Assembly: GCA_027886185.1 (NCBI GenBank)
Contig: WOAB01000606.1
Span: forward strand, 124,001-188,000
Direction: 5' to 3'
Source: Rheum nobile
Lineage: Eukaryota; Streptophyta; Magnoliopsida; Caryophyllales; Polygonaceae
Length of the DNA stretch: 64,000 nucleotides
Position numbers and translations under genes: made by a program. Below the pieces are notes generated by a model. The model did no database searches. It was not told the origin of the DNA and worked only from the letters and a program-made list of their open reading frames with translations. The stretch's first letter is position 1; each line of letters begins with the position of its first letter. Below, piece by piece: positions 10,367-21,572 of this stretch.

Positions 10367-11494
10367 TGTAGGATCGTGATTGTTAGAAAATAACTTAAGG
10401 AACTCAGAATATGAATTCTAAGTTCCCTTCGCAGCGGAAATAAACAATCAAACAAATAACAAGTTCCTTATAGTGGAAACCTTTGATTGCCAACTAGCAA
10501 TCCAGGATAAAAACCACTACCTTTCTTTCGAAAGGATTTCAAGGTCTACTTCTTGATTTCTTATCTCTTTTGGTTACAGCTTATCCTAGGAACAAACACA
10601 CAGTTTCTTTGCCTTACACACAGTTAGGCAATCCTAGATAACTTAACACAATCAATAATTAATCCAAGAAACAGACCTTCGCACCTAGGAACTATCACTT
10701 ACAGTCACAGGAACTTAGCACTCAGCTCTTCTCTTCCTTGACTGGTTCCTCTTGATCTCGGTTTGCTTTGATGATCTTGTTTGAAGGTTCATACTTGATA
10801 TTTGCTAATGAGTGTGATTTGTATTTCAGTGCATGAAGATAACTCTCTTGAGTTAGTCTTCCTTTTATAGAGGATTCTTCGCAGCTTAATCCTCTCTGGG
10901 TTCCCACAGATTGAGCTTGCCCTAGGATCAGTGGTTCTCCTTGGTCCACATTGTTCTTGGCATGTGCAAACAACCTAGGCAGCTCAGAATCTCTCTTGGT
11001 TGGTCAACTACCTCAGACGAGTCTTGCTATGTCGTTGTTCAAATGCTTTCGTCTGAGGTTGAGCAAGCTGGGCGCTTGGGAACTGTCTTCTGGATAGTGA
11101 CATCTCTATATCCTGTCGATTTCATCTTTTCTGTCCGAGGTTCAGCGTTTCTGGGTATCTTGTTGTTTTGTTCTGGACATTGGCAGACCTTTGGAAACTT
11201 CGGACAAGTCATTTTCAACAACTTTTGTCCTAGGTTGTGTGTTCCCAGATTTCTCGGAAATCGCAGCCTTGCCTGCTACCTTTCTGGGTACACCTGGGTT
11301 CCTTCTTCTGTCTTGTTCCTTTGGTTCTCTTTGTCCTGTTTGGTTTTCTTGCCTTTGGTATATTCATGTGGTTCCTTAAAACACATCTTTGAGATAAAAC
11401 ATTAGTATCATAATATTTGTCATATTCAAAAGTAGAGAAACTGAGAAAAGGAACTCTCAGGGGAACCGAGGTTCCAGAGTTCCGTTTCCTAACA
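10367..11494 (-). repeat. Sirevirus A 5' LTR
   Basis: A complete 1,128-bp LTR with TG...CA termini. On the minus strand it reads TGTTAGGAAACGG at 11,494 and ends GATCCTACA at 10,367. A TATA-like box (TATAAAA on the minus strand) is at 10,863-10,869, a reasonable promoter for the element RNA. It matches the partial LTR at 1-770 and, inverted, the LTRs at 51,518-52,644 and 59,446-60,572. Confidence 0.95.
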
Positions 11495-12030
11495 CAATGG
11501 TTAAAAACAGAAAGACTTTTGAGAGTACAGTAAAAAAATCACTGCATCTAGGCTGGTAGCATGTTTCAGCCTTGAACCACCCATAGTGAGTAGCTATCGG
11601 ATTTACTCGACCAGGTAGTGAACATGATGTCTTGAACCACCCGGGCTTTGATGTAAACCGAGACAATACAGTGTCATCTTCTCACAGAACTAGGTTCTCT
11701 TGTTGTGTTCATTTTGGCCTTGAACATCCCTGGTTATTCATGAGTGAACTTGGAGAATTTAGCATCTCTTAATTTTCCTAGAAATGGCCCCATTTCACAC
11801 TCATAAGGTGATTTCCATGAAGAGTATCCTGTCATACCCCACTTTTTTTTCAAAGCTATGGAATCATTAAAAGCCAAGCTTAACCTTAACTCATACAGGT
11901 AGCACTGTTCATCATCCTAGGAACTGGGAGGAGACTTTAGTCTCCCAATGCTCATCTTGATTCAGCTTGATTTAGTTTTCCCTTTGAACCTACTTCTTCG
12001 GATCTCCAGTCACGTAGGTAGGGTTCGCCA
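11495..12030 (-). other. Tork-like element 3' untranslated region
   Basis: Non-coding. It includes two similar segments built on cttgaaccaccc (about 11,571 and 11,632). The first bases (CAATG, 11,495-11,499) would be the Sirevirus A target-site duplication, but its partner is outside the window. Confidence 0.65.
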
Positions 12031-15000
12031 TCAAGCATCCTCTTTAGTCATAGGCTTTAAACCCATTCCTCTTGATGATTTAACAACTTGATCTCGTGAC
12101 AAACCTTTAGTAAACGGATCCGCTAGGTTGTCAACCGACTTGATATAATCTATTGAGATTATACCATGCGAGAGTAGTTGTCTAATGGTTTTATGTCGTC
12201 TTCGTATATGACGTGACTTACCATTGTACAAACGACTCAGTGCCCGAGCTATATCCGATTGACTATCACAGTGTACACTTATTGATGGCACTGGTTTTTC
12301 CCACATCGGGATATCTTCCAAAAGATTTCGAAGCCATTCAGCTTCCTCTACTGCTTTGTCCAAAGCAATGAACTCAGACTCCATTGTGGATCTGGCCAAT
12401 AGTGTTTGTTTGGAAGATTTCCATGATACTGCTGCACCACCAAGTATAAACACATATCCACTTGTAGATTTTGAGTTTCTGGAATCTGATATCCAATTTG
12501 CATCACTGTATCCTTCCAGAACTGCTGGGTATTTACCATAGTACAGCCCATAACTTTGAGTATAACGCAAGTAATTTAATACTCTAGTTATCCCTTTACA
12601 GTATTTGTGTCCTGGATTACTTGTGTAGCGACTCAGTACATTGACTGAGTGTGCCAAGTCAGGTCTTGTGCAATTGGTCAAGTACATGAGACTTCCAATC
12701 ACACGTGCGTACTCCAACTGTGACACTGCATCCCCCGAGTTCTTAGTCAAATGAAGATGGGGGTCCACGGGACTCTTTGCAATCCCGCTTGAGTAGTTCT
12801 TGAATCTCTCAAGTACTTTTTCAGCATAATGTGCTTGAGACAAGATAATTCCTTCAGAATGTCTAGTGATTTTAATCCCTAGTATGACATCTGCTAATCC
12901 CAAGTCTTTCTTGTCGAACTTCCCACTAAGCATGTTCTTAGTTCGGTTGATCATGTCTTTATTGCTTCCAATAATGAGCATGTCATCTACTTACAAACAC
13001 AACAAAATGTAACCATTTGGAGTGTCTTTGAAGTAGATACATTTGTCACATGCATTGATGCTGAAGCCATTTGACATCATGACATTGTCAAATTTTTCAT
13101 GCCACTGCTGTGGAGCTTGTTTGAGTCCATATAGAGACTTGACAAGTCTGCACACCTTGTGTTCCTGTCCGGGAGCAACATAACCCTCAGGTTGTTTCAT
13201 ATATATATCCTCTTCTAATTCTCCGTTTAGAAAGGCAGTTTTCACATCCATTTGATGGATTTCAAGGTTTCGTAATGCAGCTATTGCTATTAGCATTCTT
13301 ATTGAGGTTATTCTCGTAACTGGAGAATAAGTGTCAAAGAAATCCAAGCCCTCTTTTTGCCAGAATCCTTGCACCACAAGCCTCGCCTTGTGCTTATCTA
13401 CAAAGCCATCAGTTTTCAATTTGGTTTTGAAAATCCATTTGCACCCAAGTGCTTTACACCCTTGTGGCAAATCAACTAACTCCCATGTATGATTCTGCAT
13501 AATGGAGTCGATTTCGCTTTTAACTGCTTCCTTTCATGAAGGTACATCAGGTGTAGACATGGCTTCTTTGAAAGTTCTAGGCTCATTCTCCAAAAGAAAT
13601 GCCGTGATGAACTCATGCCCAAAGGTTCTTTCCTTTCGAGCTCTTTTGCTTCGTCTAGGTTCAGCTTCTGTTTCCTGTCGAACTCTTTTGCTTTTTCTAG
13701 GTTCATCTTCTGTTTCATTTACAGAAGTGCCTGCTTCACTTTGTTCACGAGTTCGTTTCGGATGTTCTTTATCCTTGCACGGAAACACGTTTTCAAAGAA
13801 GGACGCATTCCTTGATTCTATTATTGTGTTTACATGTATATCTGGTATATCAGATTTATGTACCAGAAACCGATAAGCACTACTGTTATGTGAATATCCT
13901 ATGAAAATACAATCAACGGTTTTAGGTCCAATTGTGACCTTCTTAGGAGGTGGCACTGCCACTTTTGCTAGGCACCCCCACACTTTGAGGTATTTGTACG
14001 AAGGTACGTTACCTTTCCAAAGTCCGTATGGCGTCTTGCCGGTAACTTTATGCGGTATCTTGTTGAGGATATAATTGGTGGTAAGCATCGCTTCCCCCCA
14101 CATGTTCTGGGGTAACCCAGATTCCTACAACATTGCATTCATCATCTCTTTTAGAGTTCGGTTTTTTCGTTCCGCAACTCCGTTAGATTCTGGTGAGTAG
14201 GGAGCAGTTGTTTGATGAATAATCCCGTGTTCTCTACAGAACGCGTTGAAAGGTTCATCATACTCGCCTCCTCTATCACTTCGGATTATTTTTATGGTTT
14301 TACTAAGTTGGTTTTCAACTTCCAACTTGTATTCCTTAAACTTTTCCAAGGCCTCATCCTTGCTTCTTAGCAAGTATACGTAACAGTATTTTGTGCAATC
14401 ATCTATAAAGGTTACGAAATACTTTTTATCGCCTCTAGTTTGCACATATTTTAAATCACACAAATCTGTGTGTATTAAACCTAGAGGTTCGGTTGTTCTC
14501 TCGACGTGTGGGGATGACGTTTTTGTGAGTTTGGCCTGTACGCATACTTCACATTTGTCTTTACTTGATTTGCATTTCAGAATCAGGTTCATGTTCATTA
14601 GTCTTTGAATAGACTTGTTATTCACATGCCCTAATCGTTCATGCCAAATATTAAAAGACTCAACAACATAAGCAATATGATTAGTCTTATTCATTGAAAC
14701 CTCAGTTACAATAGTTTTTGGGATGACTGTCATTACATTCATTTTGACCAGTCCATCCTTTACATAACCCTTGCCCAAAAATACCCCATTCTTTGAGAGA
14801 ACCAACTTGTCAGACACGAAGTTGGTCGCGAATCCGTTCTTGCTCAGCAGAGTGCCGGAGATCAGATTCTTCCTTATGTCAGGCACATGCATGACATTGG
14901 TGAGAGTCAACTCCTTTCCTGAAGTCAGCTTCAACACCACTTTCCCGTAACCTTCCACCTTGGATGTGGACGAGTTCCCCATAAACAGATGCTCGTCGCT

Positions 15001-16230
15001 CTTGCTCTGCTGATAGGTGGTGAAGCATCCCTTGTCAGAGCAGATATGTCTGATAGCACCTGTATCGTACCACCATTCCCTTGGGTTGCTTCCAACCATG
15101 TTGACTTCAGACACTACCGCACACAGATCTGCATCCGAGAGCCTGCCTTCAATCATGTTGGCTTGGGATTTACCCTTGTCCTTGCGCGGATCACCCTTGC
15201 TACGACACTCGTCAGCCTTGTGACCCATTTTGCCACACTTGTGGCACTTCTCACTGAATTTCTTAGCTGGTTGCTTCTTGAAGTTGTTGGAGCTTTGGGG
15301 TTGGAACTTTCGTTTTTTTCCTTTGTCCTTGTCCTTGTGTTCAGCCAGATTAGCCTTCTGTTCAACAGGCTAAACCCCATCTGTTTTGCGGTTGGTTGAC
15401 TCAATCCGCAACCTGACTATCAAGTCTTCCACAATCATCGCCTTTCGCTTGTGCTTCAGGTAGCTCTTGAACTCCTTCCAGCCTGGAGGGAGTTTCTCAA
15501 TGAAAGCAGCCACCTGGAACGTCTCACAGATAGACATCCCTTCAGCAATGATCTCATGCGTAAGGAGCTGTAACTCTTCGACCTGTTTCATGATGGGCTT
15601 AGTGTCCACCATCTTGAAGTCCAGAAACTTCGCCACTGTGAATTTCTTCGAGCCTGCATCCTCAGACTTGTATTTCTTCTCCAAAGCAGTCCAGAGCTCC
15701 TTGGAGGTCTTGATCTTGCTATACACATTGTACAGTGGATCTATCAGGCGGCTTTGAACCCAACATTTGCACAGAAAGTCTGCATGAGTCCAGGCCTCAA
15801 CGCTGGCTAGGAGGTATGCATCAGTATTGTGAGGTGACAGCATAGGCTTCTCCTCAGTCAGATACTTCTCGAGCTTCAACGTGGTCAGGAAGAAGAACAT
15901 CTTCTGCTGCCATGTCTTGAAGCCAATTCCATCGAACTTTTCTGGCATCAAGCCCGTGTTCACAGCGCCATGCATATGGACTGTCGGTTGGACAGTCTGA
16001 AAAGCAGCTGGGTGGACAATCTGACGAACCTCAGAAGTTCCGACCCCTGCGGCTTGCAGATTAGCCGCTGACAGGGTTGCATCTTGCAGATTCACTGCTT
16101 GCATATTTCCCACGGGCAGATTCACCGCTGGAAGACCACTCCCAAACTGAATTTGGGGCGTCGACTCAGACGAGTTTCCGTTTCCAGCTCCAGTAACATC
16201 AGCGACAAATTTCTCGATGCTATCACCCAT
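12031..16230 (-). pseudogene. gag-pol: Tork-like gag-pol polyprotein, inactivated
   Basis: One frame from the ATG at 16,230 (MGDSIEKF) to 12,031, covering the whole polyprotein. Gag (about 16,230-15,370) is followed by a CCHC knuckle CHKCGKMGHKADEC (about 15,252-15,211), protease WWYDTGA (about 15,075), integrase core ending ESNGVAERKNRTLKE (about 14,200-14,150), reverse transcriptase (QMDVKTAFLNGELEED) and RNase H. In-frame stops lie at about 15,370 (TAG), 14,124 (CAG to TAG), 13,530 (TGG to TGA) and 12,990 (TAA). The last replaces the tyrosine of the catalytic YVDD box. The protease Ser in the usual DTGAS context is Ile. There are no frameshifts, only substitutions. Confidence 0.93.
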
Positions 16231-17080
16231 GAGATCATAATCTGTACACAGAAACGCAACCAGGAGTCAGTACATAATGCAATTTAAATCACGAATTAAA
16301 TTGCAAATTCGAAATAAAATATTTTCAGATGTGATTTCGAAATAAATTCGAATGGCCAAATCAGGTTCGAATATCTCGAAATTAATTCCTGCAAAAACAC
16401 GTTAGAAAATGCAGATACAGATTCGAATTTAATTTCCTGCAAAAGACAGATTAGTCCGAAAATAGCAAAGAAATTTACGAACTGCAGAAAAATTTAGGAA
16501 CAGCAGAAACAAATTAACGAAGTGCAGAACCGAATTAACGAACAACAGTTTTAAAGAAACCGAATACAAATGCGAAGTTTTCCTGCATAGAAATCAGATT
16601 CGAACGCGCAGGAACAGAATCAAAAAAATTTCCTGTACAGAACCGGTTAGAATAGCAAATACAGATTCGAAATAAATCGAATGCAGAAATAGAATAGAAA
16701 CAGAAAATACATAATATAAATTATGTATATGTAAAATCGGAGGAAATTCCACAACAGTTCCTGCAAAAACAGATTAGTAAACGCAGAAAAGGAGAAAAAA
16801 AAATTCTTGCGCAAACGAACTCAGAGACAACCAATTTTCGTTAGTACGATTAAACAATTTAAGCATTTTTCAGAATTAAGACTGTAGGAACGCAATTTGA
16901 AACACGAACGGAATTAAACTGCAATGGAGAAAACGCACATAAATTACAATCGAATGAACGAAATTTATACCGAACTTCGAACGGATGCAGAGTCGAGATA
17001 TGGATCTCTCTCCTTATTTCTGAAAACGTCCCGTATTGCGACGGTTCTTCGACATTCCGAATCCCAGGATACAACTGCAA
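16231..17080 (-). other. Tork-like leader with repeated TTCCTGCAAAA units
   Basis: An A+T-rich, non-coding leader of the Tork-like element. The plus strand carries five copies of a TTCCTGYAHA motif at 16,386, 16,434, 16,580, 16,630 and 16,758. Two of them extend to about 42 bp of similarity (16,386-16,428 and 16,630-16,671). On the element's own strand each unit reads TTTTGCAGGAA, like a plant 3' splice site. I find no standard primer-binding site here, so the inner edge of the LTR is not located. Confidence 0.6.
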
Positions 17081-17663
17081 GACGACTTCTTATTTGCGCA
17101 ACCAAAACCCAGAAGGCTACGAACCAACTTTGTGTAGTACTCTCACACTCGAAATTTTTCGGGAAAAAACAAAGAAGATGGAGGAAGACTGTTGTATGTT
17201 CTATCTTCGAATGAGAGGTGTACCGCTCTTGTATAGAGCTTCAACCGACCCGGCCCGGCCCGGCTCGCTCACTCGCCCGCCCCGCCCCGGCTCGGCTCGG
17301 CTCGGCGCGCGTGTGGGCTTGATGAGCTAGGTCCTCTCCCCATTAAAAATGGGTAATGATCCAAGGCCACAACCTTGAGTCCATTTCTCCCTATATATGG
17401 TGGTATTTCTACCCCCAAACTTCCAATGTGGGATACACTTTGTTCCCAACATTTTCCCCAAGTCTTGCACTTCATGCAAGCTAGTTTGGGCCTCCATTTC
17501 TCATTCAAACGGAAATTATTTTTGTCGTATGAGTACACTACGAGAATGTGCTCGCATAGAGGAAGCCAATGCTTCCACTTTCCGGTGTTGACAATGGTCG
17601 GAGCCCACCGGAATTGTGCCCGAAAAAGTGCCCGGCGCCACATTCAAATAATGAGTTCCAACA
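17081..17663 (-). repeat. Tork-like 5' LTR (outer part; inner edge uncertain)
   Basis: The outer terminus on the minus strand is TGTTGGAACTCATT at 17,663. Inside lie the segment CCCACATTGGAAGT and a TATATAT promoter box (17,392-17,398), both common in plant copia LTRs. A GC-rich simple-sequence block follows at 17,238-17,312. The second LTR is not in the window, so the length cannot be checked. Confidence 0.65.
17238..17312. repeat. GC-rich simple repeat (CCCGG / CTCGG units)
   Basis: Tandem GGCCC and GGCTC-type pentamers give a block of about 75 bp with very high G+C in otherwise A+T-rich DNA. It lies inside the Tork-like LTR, downstream of its TATA box in the direction of transcription, and would form a structured leader. 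Confidence 0.8.
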
Positions 17664-17965
17664 GTAAGCCACATCACAAATCTATAAATTGGAATGTTTG
17701 ATGGTGGATCACGGCACCCTCGCACACCCACCACGTCACTCCCACGTTTAAGATTCTCATAATTAGGGTTGGAAAAATGTCCAATCCGATTGACTCGAAT
17801 TTGTAAGCAACCTATCCGAATGCTACAACTATGTATTCGAAAAATATGTTTTTAATTGTTATCTAAATTCGAATCCGATTTGGGTGATTTTTCTGGATAC
17901 TTAGACCGGATACAGATTTGAATATTTTATTTATCGAAAATCCGAAAGTTAGTACTATTAATATA
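17664..17965. other. Unassigned flank left of the Ale element (older repeat?)
   Basis: No gene. From about 17,762 the sequence starts ATTAGGGTTGG and carries several ATCCGAT- and CCGGATAC-type motifs. The same motifs recur on the far side of the Ale insertion (43,660-43,840), where the sequence ends GGACCCTAAT. I infer one old repeat, perhaps a DNA transposon, split by Ale. Confidence 0.4.
17961..17965. repeat. Ale target-site duplication, left copy
   Basis: ATATA; the matching copy is at 43,145-43,149, 25 kb away. The motif is low complexity, so it is supported mainly by the exact LTR edges. Confidence 0.75.
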
Positions 17966-18122
17966 TGAAGAAAGAGAAAAGAGATAACTTTGGGGAAAAG
18001 ATTTTTGCCTTTCTCATTCATGAGTATATCCTTATATACAAGATTTACAAGATAAGATAGAATAAACCACAATATCTAACAATATATAAATATAAATAAT
18101 ATCTTCAATAATATCTCCAATA
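17966..18122 (-). repeat. Ale 3' LTR
   Basis: 157 bp, ending TTTCTTCA on the minus strand at 17,966 and beginning TATTGGAG at 18,122; the usual TGTTGG start is mutated to TATTGG in both LTRs. A TATATAAGG-type TATA box lies at about 18,029-18,037. A CTTGAGGGAGAG polypurine tract precedes it (about 18,123-18,134, minus strand). Confidence 0.88.
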
Positions 18123-18129
18123 CTCTCCC

Positions 18130-19668
18130 TCAAGTTGGAGCATGAGGATCAACAATGCCCAACTTGTAGAGAAGATGCAGAAAAGACTGTCTACCCCAAA
18201 GCCTTGGTGAAGATATCAACGGGTTGCTCATGTGTACGCACGTGTGTCAAGAACAAGAAACCAGATTGTACTAGATCACACACAAAATGACAATCTATCT
18301 CTATATGCTTCGTACGCTCGTGAAAGACGAGATTAGTAGCAATGTGAAGTGCCGCCTGCCTATCACAGGAAAGACGCACCGGGGAGAATGGTCGACTCCA
18401 AGAGAGAGCAAAAGAGTTTTGAGCCATATAAGCTCACAACAGGCAACAATCATAGCACAATACTTGGCTTCTATAGAAGAGCGGGACACGGTGGGTTGCT
18501 TCTTTGTCTTCCACGAAATGGGTGATTGACCCAGCTGTATAAAATAGACCGTAACAGAGCGTCGAGTAAGTGGACAGGCCGCCCAATCCGAATCACAAAA
18601 AGCGGTCAACTGTAAGGAATTGTCTATAGAGAGGAACAAACCCTGACCCGGGTGAGACTTCAAGTAGCGTAGGACGCATAGGGCAGCCTCCCAGTGTGCC
18701 TAACTAGGTTCCTGCATGAACTGAGCCAGAGTATGCACATAGTAGCTAATCTCAGACCGAGTAATAGTGAGATAAATCAAACGTCCAATAAGACGACGGT
18801 AACGGTCAGGGTAAGCAAAGAGGGGAGAATGAGCCTTAGCAAGCTCGTGATTCTGCTCCATGGGAAAGTCGCACGGCTTGGCCCCCAAAAGGTCGGATTC
18901 AACAAGTATATCCAAAGTATACTTGCGCTGAGAGAGAAATAAACCAGTAGGATTCCGAGCAATCTCAATACCAAGGAGGTATTTAAGAGCGCCAAGATCC
19001 TTCATATGAAAGCAAGATCCCAAATACCGCTTGGAGCGATCAATAGCAGAAATATCACCACTAGCAGTAATCAAATCATCAACATAAAACCGGACGTGTA
19101 AGGCGTTACATGACCGCGTCAGGGAGAATAAACAGTAGTCGGTCTTACTCTGCTGAAAGCTGAACAACTGCAAGGTGTATGCCAGTTTCACAAACTAGTT
19201 GCAAGGAGCCTGTCAGAGACCATAAAGAGACTTCTGAAGGCGACAAACCTTGCCAGACGCAGCGTCTGGAAAGCCCGGCGGGAGTCTCATGTGTACCTCC
19301 TCATGTAAATCAACATGCAAGAAGGCATTATGAACATCCATTTGATGAAGATGTCAGCTTTTGATTGTAGCCACATATAGAAATACACGAACATATGTAA
19401 GCTTAGCAACATGAGCAAACGTTTCAGTGAAATCGACACCCTCCACCTGACGATTGCCTAGGACAATGAGACGATCCTTATGGCTCTCAATGGAGCCATC
19501 AGAGCGATACTTGATGCGAAAGACCCATTTGCGGCCAATAGGAGTCTTCCCGGGAGGTAGCTCGGAAATAGTCCAGGTCTGATTACGTTCCAGGGCAACA
19601 ATTTCAGCCTGCATGGCGTTCCGCCAAGCCTTGGACCGACTAGCCTCAGCAAAGGAGGTCGGCTCTTG
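18130..19668 (-). pseudogene. pol: Ale reverse transcriptase and RNase H remnant
   Basis: On the minus strand: the RT N-terminal segment with AMQAEIVALERNQTW (about 19,617-19,575), the QMDVHNAFLHVDLHEEV segment (about 19,345), YGL-QAP with a stop in place of the usual Lys codon, FYVDDLITAS with the catalytic DD pair preserved (about 19,090-19,060), and RNase H with FCDSDWAACPLTRRS and RSSIEAKY. Several in-frame stops (near 19,353, 19,218, 19,192, 18,700 and 18,190) and a frame change near 18,300 inactivate it. The sequence starts abruptly at 19,668, where a Gypsy element has been inserted; everything between gag and RT has been lost. Confidence 0.9.
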
Positions 19669-19669
19669 C

Positions 19670-20623
19670 TGATGTGACCCTGCCTAGGATCAATCATGAA
19701 TACCTTAAGAGTTCGTATGACCCAAGGAGTGGCAAGCAATTATGCCATGGGCTCGGTGGTTCTACTTCACCAAATTGAAGATGCACACGACACCGCGCCA
19801 TGATGATAGTCTTACATTGTCCATGGGCCCAATTTTGATACATTCGTGCAAACGGGCCCAAATTTGGTGGAGACCCTCATAACTACTTTTCTTTATATAT
19901 TCCAGAATCTGAGATCATTTTAATGTCTACAATTAAAGTTATTAAGCTCAGAAGTTCATGAGTTGGAGTTGTCTTATCTACGCTAGTTGAAAGGTTGTTT
20001 TTGTAGTCTATTTAAGCAGGCCTCCAAGGCCTATTGTAAGCACGTCTATCTTGAATCAAAAACCAGTTATAAAGTTTAGTTTACTTAGAAATTCTTCTTG
20101 TTCGTGAGTCATATCGAACAATCTATCCTTGATCGTGAGTAATATCGATCCAACCTTTGATCTTTAACCTAGGGTGAGTCGTATCCCTTTGTGAGAGATC
20201 AACTGTTTCTTCTTCAAGAGGTGAGTCATATCCTCGAGTATAATATTGCCTATCCAACACCTTCTACCAGTTCAGTAACCATCATCCATCTCCCTTTCAC
20301 GTTCTTCAACCGTAACAACTCTCTCGTTGATCTCTGATGCGGAACCCTCTGTGACCCCTCAGTAGATTCGCCATATCGTCCGACTCCTAGATCGGTTCAT
20401 GCTCAAATTTGTAGGATATCATCTAGCCTTCCAGATCTAACTCTGGGCTTTGGAATCATCCAATTTGGAGTCCGGATCAAGGAAAAAGACCCCGTTGAAG
20501 ACTAGGCCGATTTTTGGAAAACAGATTGTCGAGTTCCTGAAAATACCTTTGCATCTCCTTCGTTTGGGCACTTAGTGGAGAAAATCCCTTGCACTATGGA
20601 CACCTAGAAGCACGATCCTATCA
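19670..20623 (+). repeat. Gypsy (gag-only) 5' LTR
   Basis: 954 bp starting TGATGTGACC and ending CCTATCA. The beginning matches 23,236-23,319, the start of the 3' LTR. It contains four copies of GTGAGTMRTATC at 20,104, 20,135, 20,174 and 20,221. An A+T-rich TATATATT box is at about 19,894. Confidence 0.85.
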
Positions 20624-20625
20624 AG

Positions 20626-20637
20626 TGGTATCAAATC
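20626..20637 (+). promoter_or_regulatory. Gypsy (gag-only) primer-binding site
   Basis: TGGTATCAAATC lies 2 bp after the LTR. It matches the initiator Met tRNA type (TGGTATCAGAGC) in its first eight bases and then diverges. Confidence 0.7.
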
Positions 20638-21572
20638 CACGCAAGGTATTTGCTCAAAAACTTCGATCTAAATCCAGTTTTGCAAGCTTTATTGTTTTCG
20701 TGCCCGGTTTGTTCAATTTCTGAGTTGAATTTTGAAGTTTTCTTCAGTTCTGGTTCGTGTTCTTGAGTTGAGTCTGAATTATGGAATGAGTTGTTAGGGA
20801 GAATATAACTCTTGGTTTTCTTGGACTGCCTTTGCTGAATTAAATAAAAAAGACTCTTGAACTAGTTCCATAACTCAGCCATAGTAAATCAGCCAATAAT
20901 TGCTTGTTTTATTTTCTTTATTTCCTGCAACAAACCCTTGCTGAATTTGTGTGAATTACTTGTGAATAATTCGATCCATAACCACATAGGATACGAGAAC
21001 GACTCTGTTTGTCCTAAGGTCCTAACACTTATGGGTTGAAGGTGGAACTCTTGTTGTTTATTGCGGCTGCTCATCTATTATGAAAAAAAAAGAACCATGC
21101 AAAGCTTATTATACTCTCTATAAGCCACAACACTCAGACTTGGTAGGAAAAGAATTGGGGCTTAGAAAAACTCGGATTCCACGATAAGCATAAGACGAAA
21201 AAGAGGTGGAACATAGAAAAATTCGGACCCCAAAGCAAAAGAGGCCAAGCTAGGCTTTTCCCCCAAAAATTACCTAAAGTTCGGACCTAAGGACAAGGGG
21301 AGGCTTAGTAGCTTCTTGTGTGGTGATCTGGTTTGGATTTTGAACAAGTAACCACTCGGGTTCAATCAAGATTTTGTGTGGTTTGATTGTGTCTTTTTTA
21401 GGACCCTTAAGCCTACCTATTTTGAAGAGCTTGCAATATGAATTTCTTGAAGGCTTATATCAATCTTTTTGGGCATTTCTTTGTGCTAGCTATAAGATCC
21501 ATTGTTGGTATTGTTTTCTTGGGTCCATGTGTTTGGTTTTGCTTCCACTAACCTTGCCTTTGGTAAGAAACC
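20638..21572 (+). other. Gypsy (gag-only) 5' leader
   Basis: Non-coding stretch between primer-binding site and gag. No structure stands out other than short repeated phrases around 21,140-21,320 (aaaaattcgga, aagacgaaa). Confidence 0.6.

Larger units (their letters stand above)
1..11494 (-). mobile_element. Sirevirus A: Ty1/copia LTR retrotransposon, left end outside window
   Basis: The order, read on the minus strand, is 5' LTR (10,367-11,494), primer-binding site, gag, pol (protease, integrase, reverse transcriptase, RNase H), an extra ORF, several polypurine tracts, and a 3' LTR truncated by the window start. Placement in the Sirevirus (SIRE/Maximus) lineage rests on the long coiled-coil gag, the gene after pol, and the repeated purine tracts next to the characteristic gatgatgtca-type motif. 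A close relative, Sirevirus B, lies at 51,518-60,572 in the opposite orientation. The element appears to sit in the 3' part of the Tork-like element, since the DNA right of 11,494 is the Tork 3' untranslated region. It contains a LINE at 909-2,136. Confidence 0.93.
11495..17663 (-). mobile_element. Tork-like Ty1/copia element; 3' LTR not in window
   Basis: Read leftwards from the outer edge of the 5' LTR at 17,663 (TGTTGG terminus), it has an LTR, a long A+T-rich leader, a gag-pol pseudogene, and a 3' untranslated region cut by Sirevirus A at 11,494. The RNase H sequence, with RHIRRRHKTIRQLL, DPFTKGL and RGMGLKPM, is typical of the Tork lineage. The base pairs outside the LTR (17,664-17,668, GTAAG) are the candidate target-site duplication; its partner is left of the window. 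Confidence 0.85.

Noticed and set aside
17375..17701. 108-codon ORF in the Tork-like LTR
   Set aside because: No recognisable domain, crosses the LTR edge into flanking DNA, and overlaps promoter sequence.
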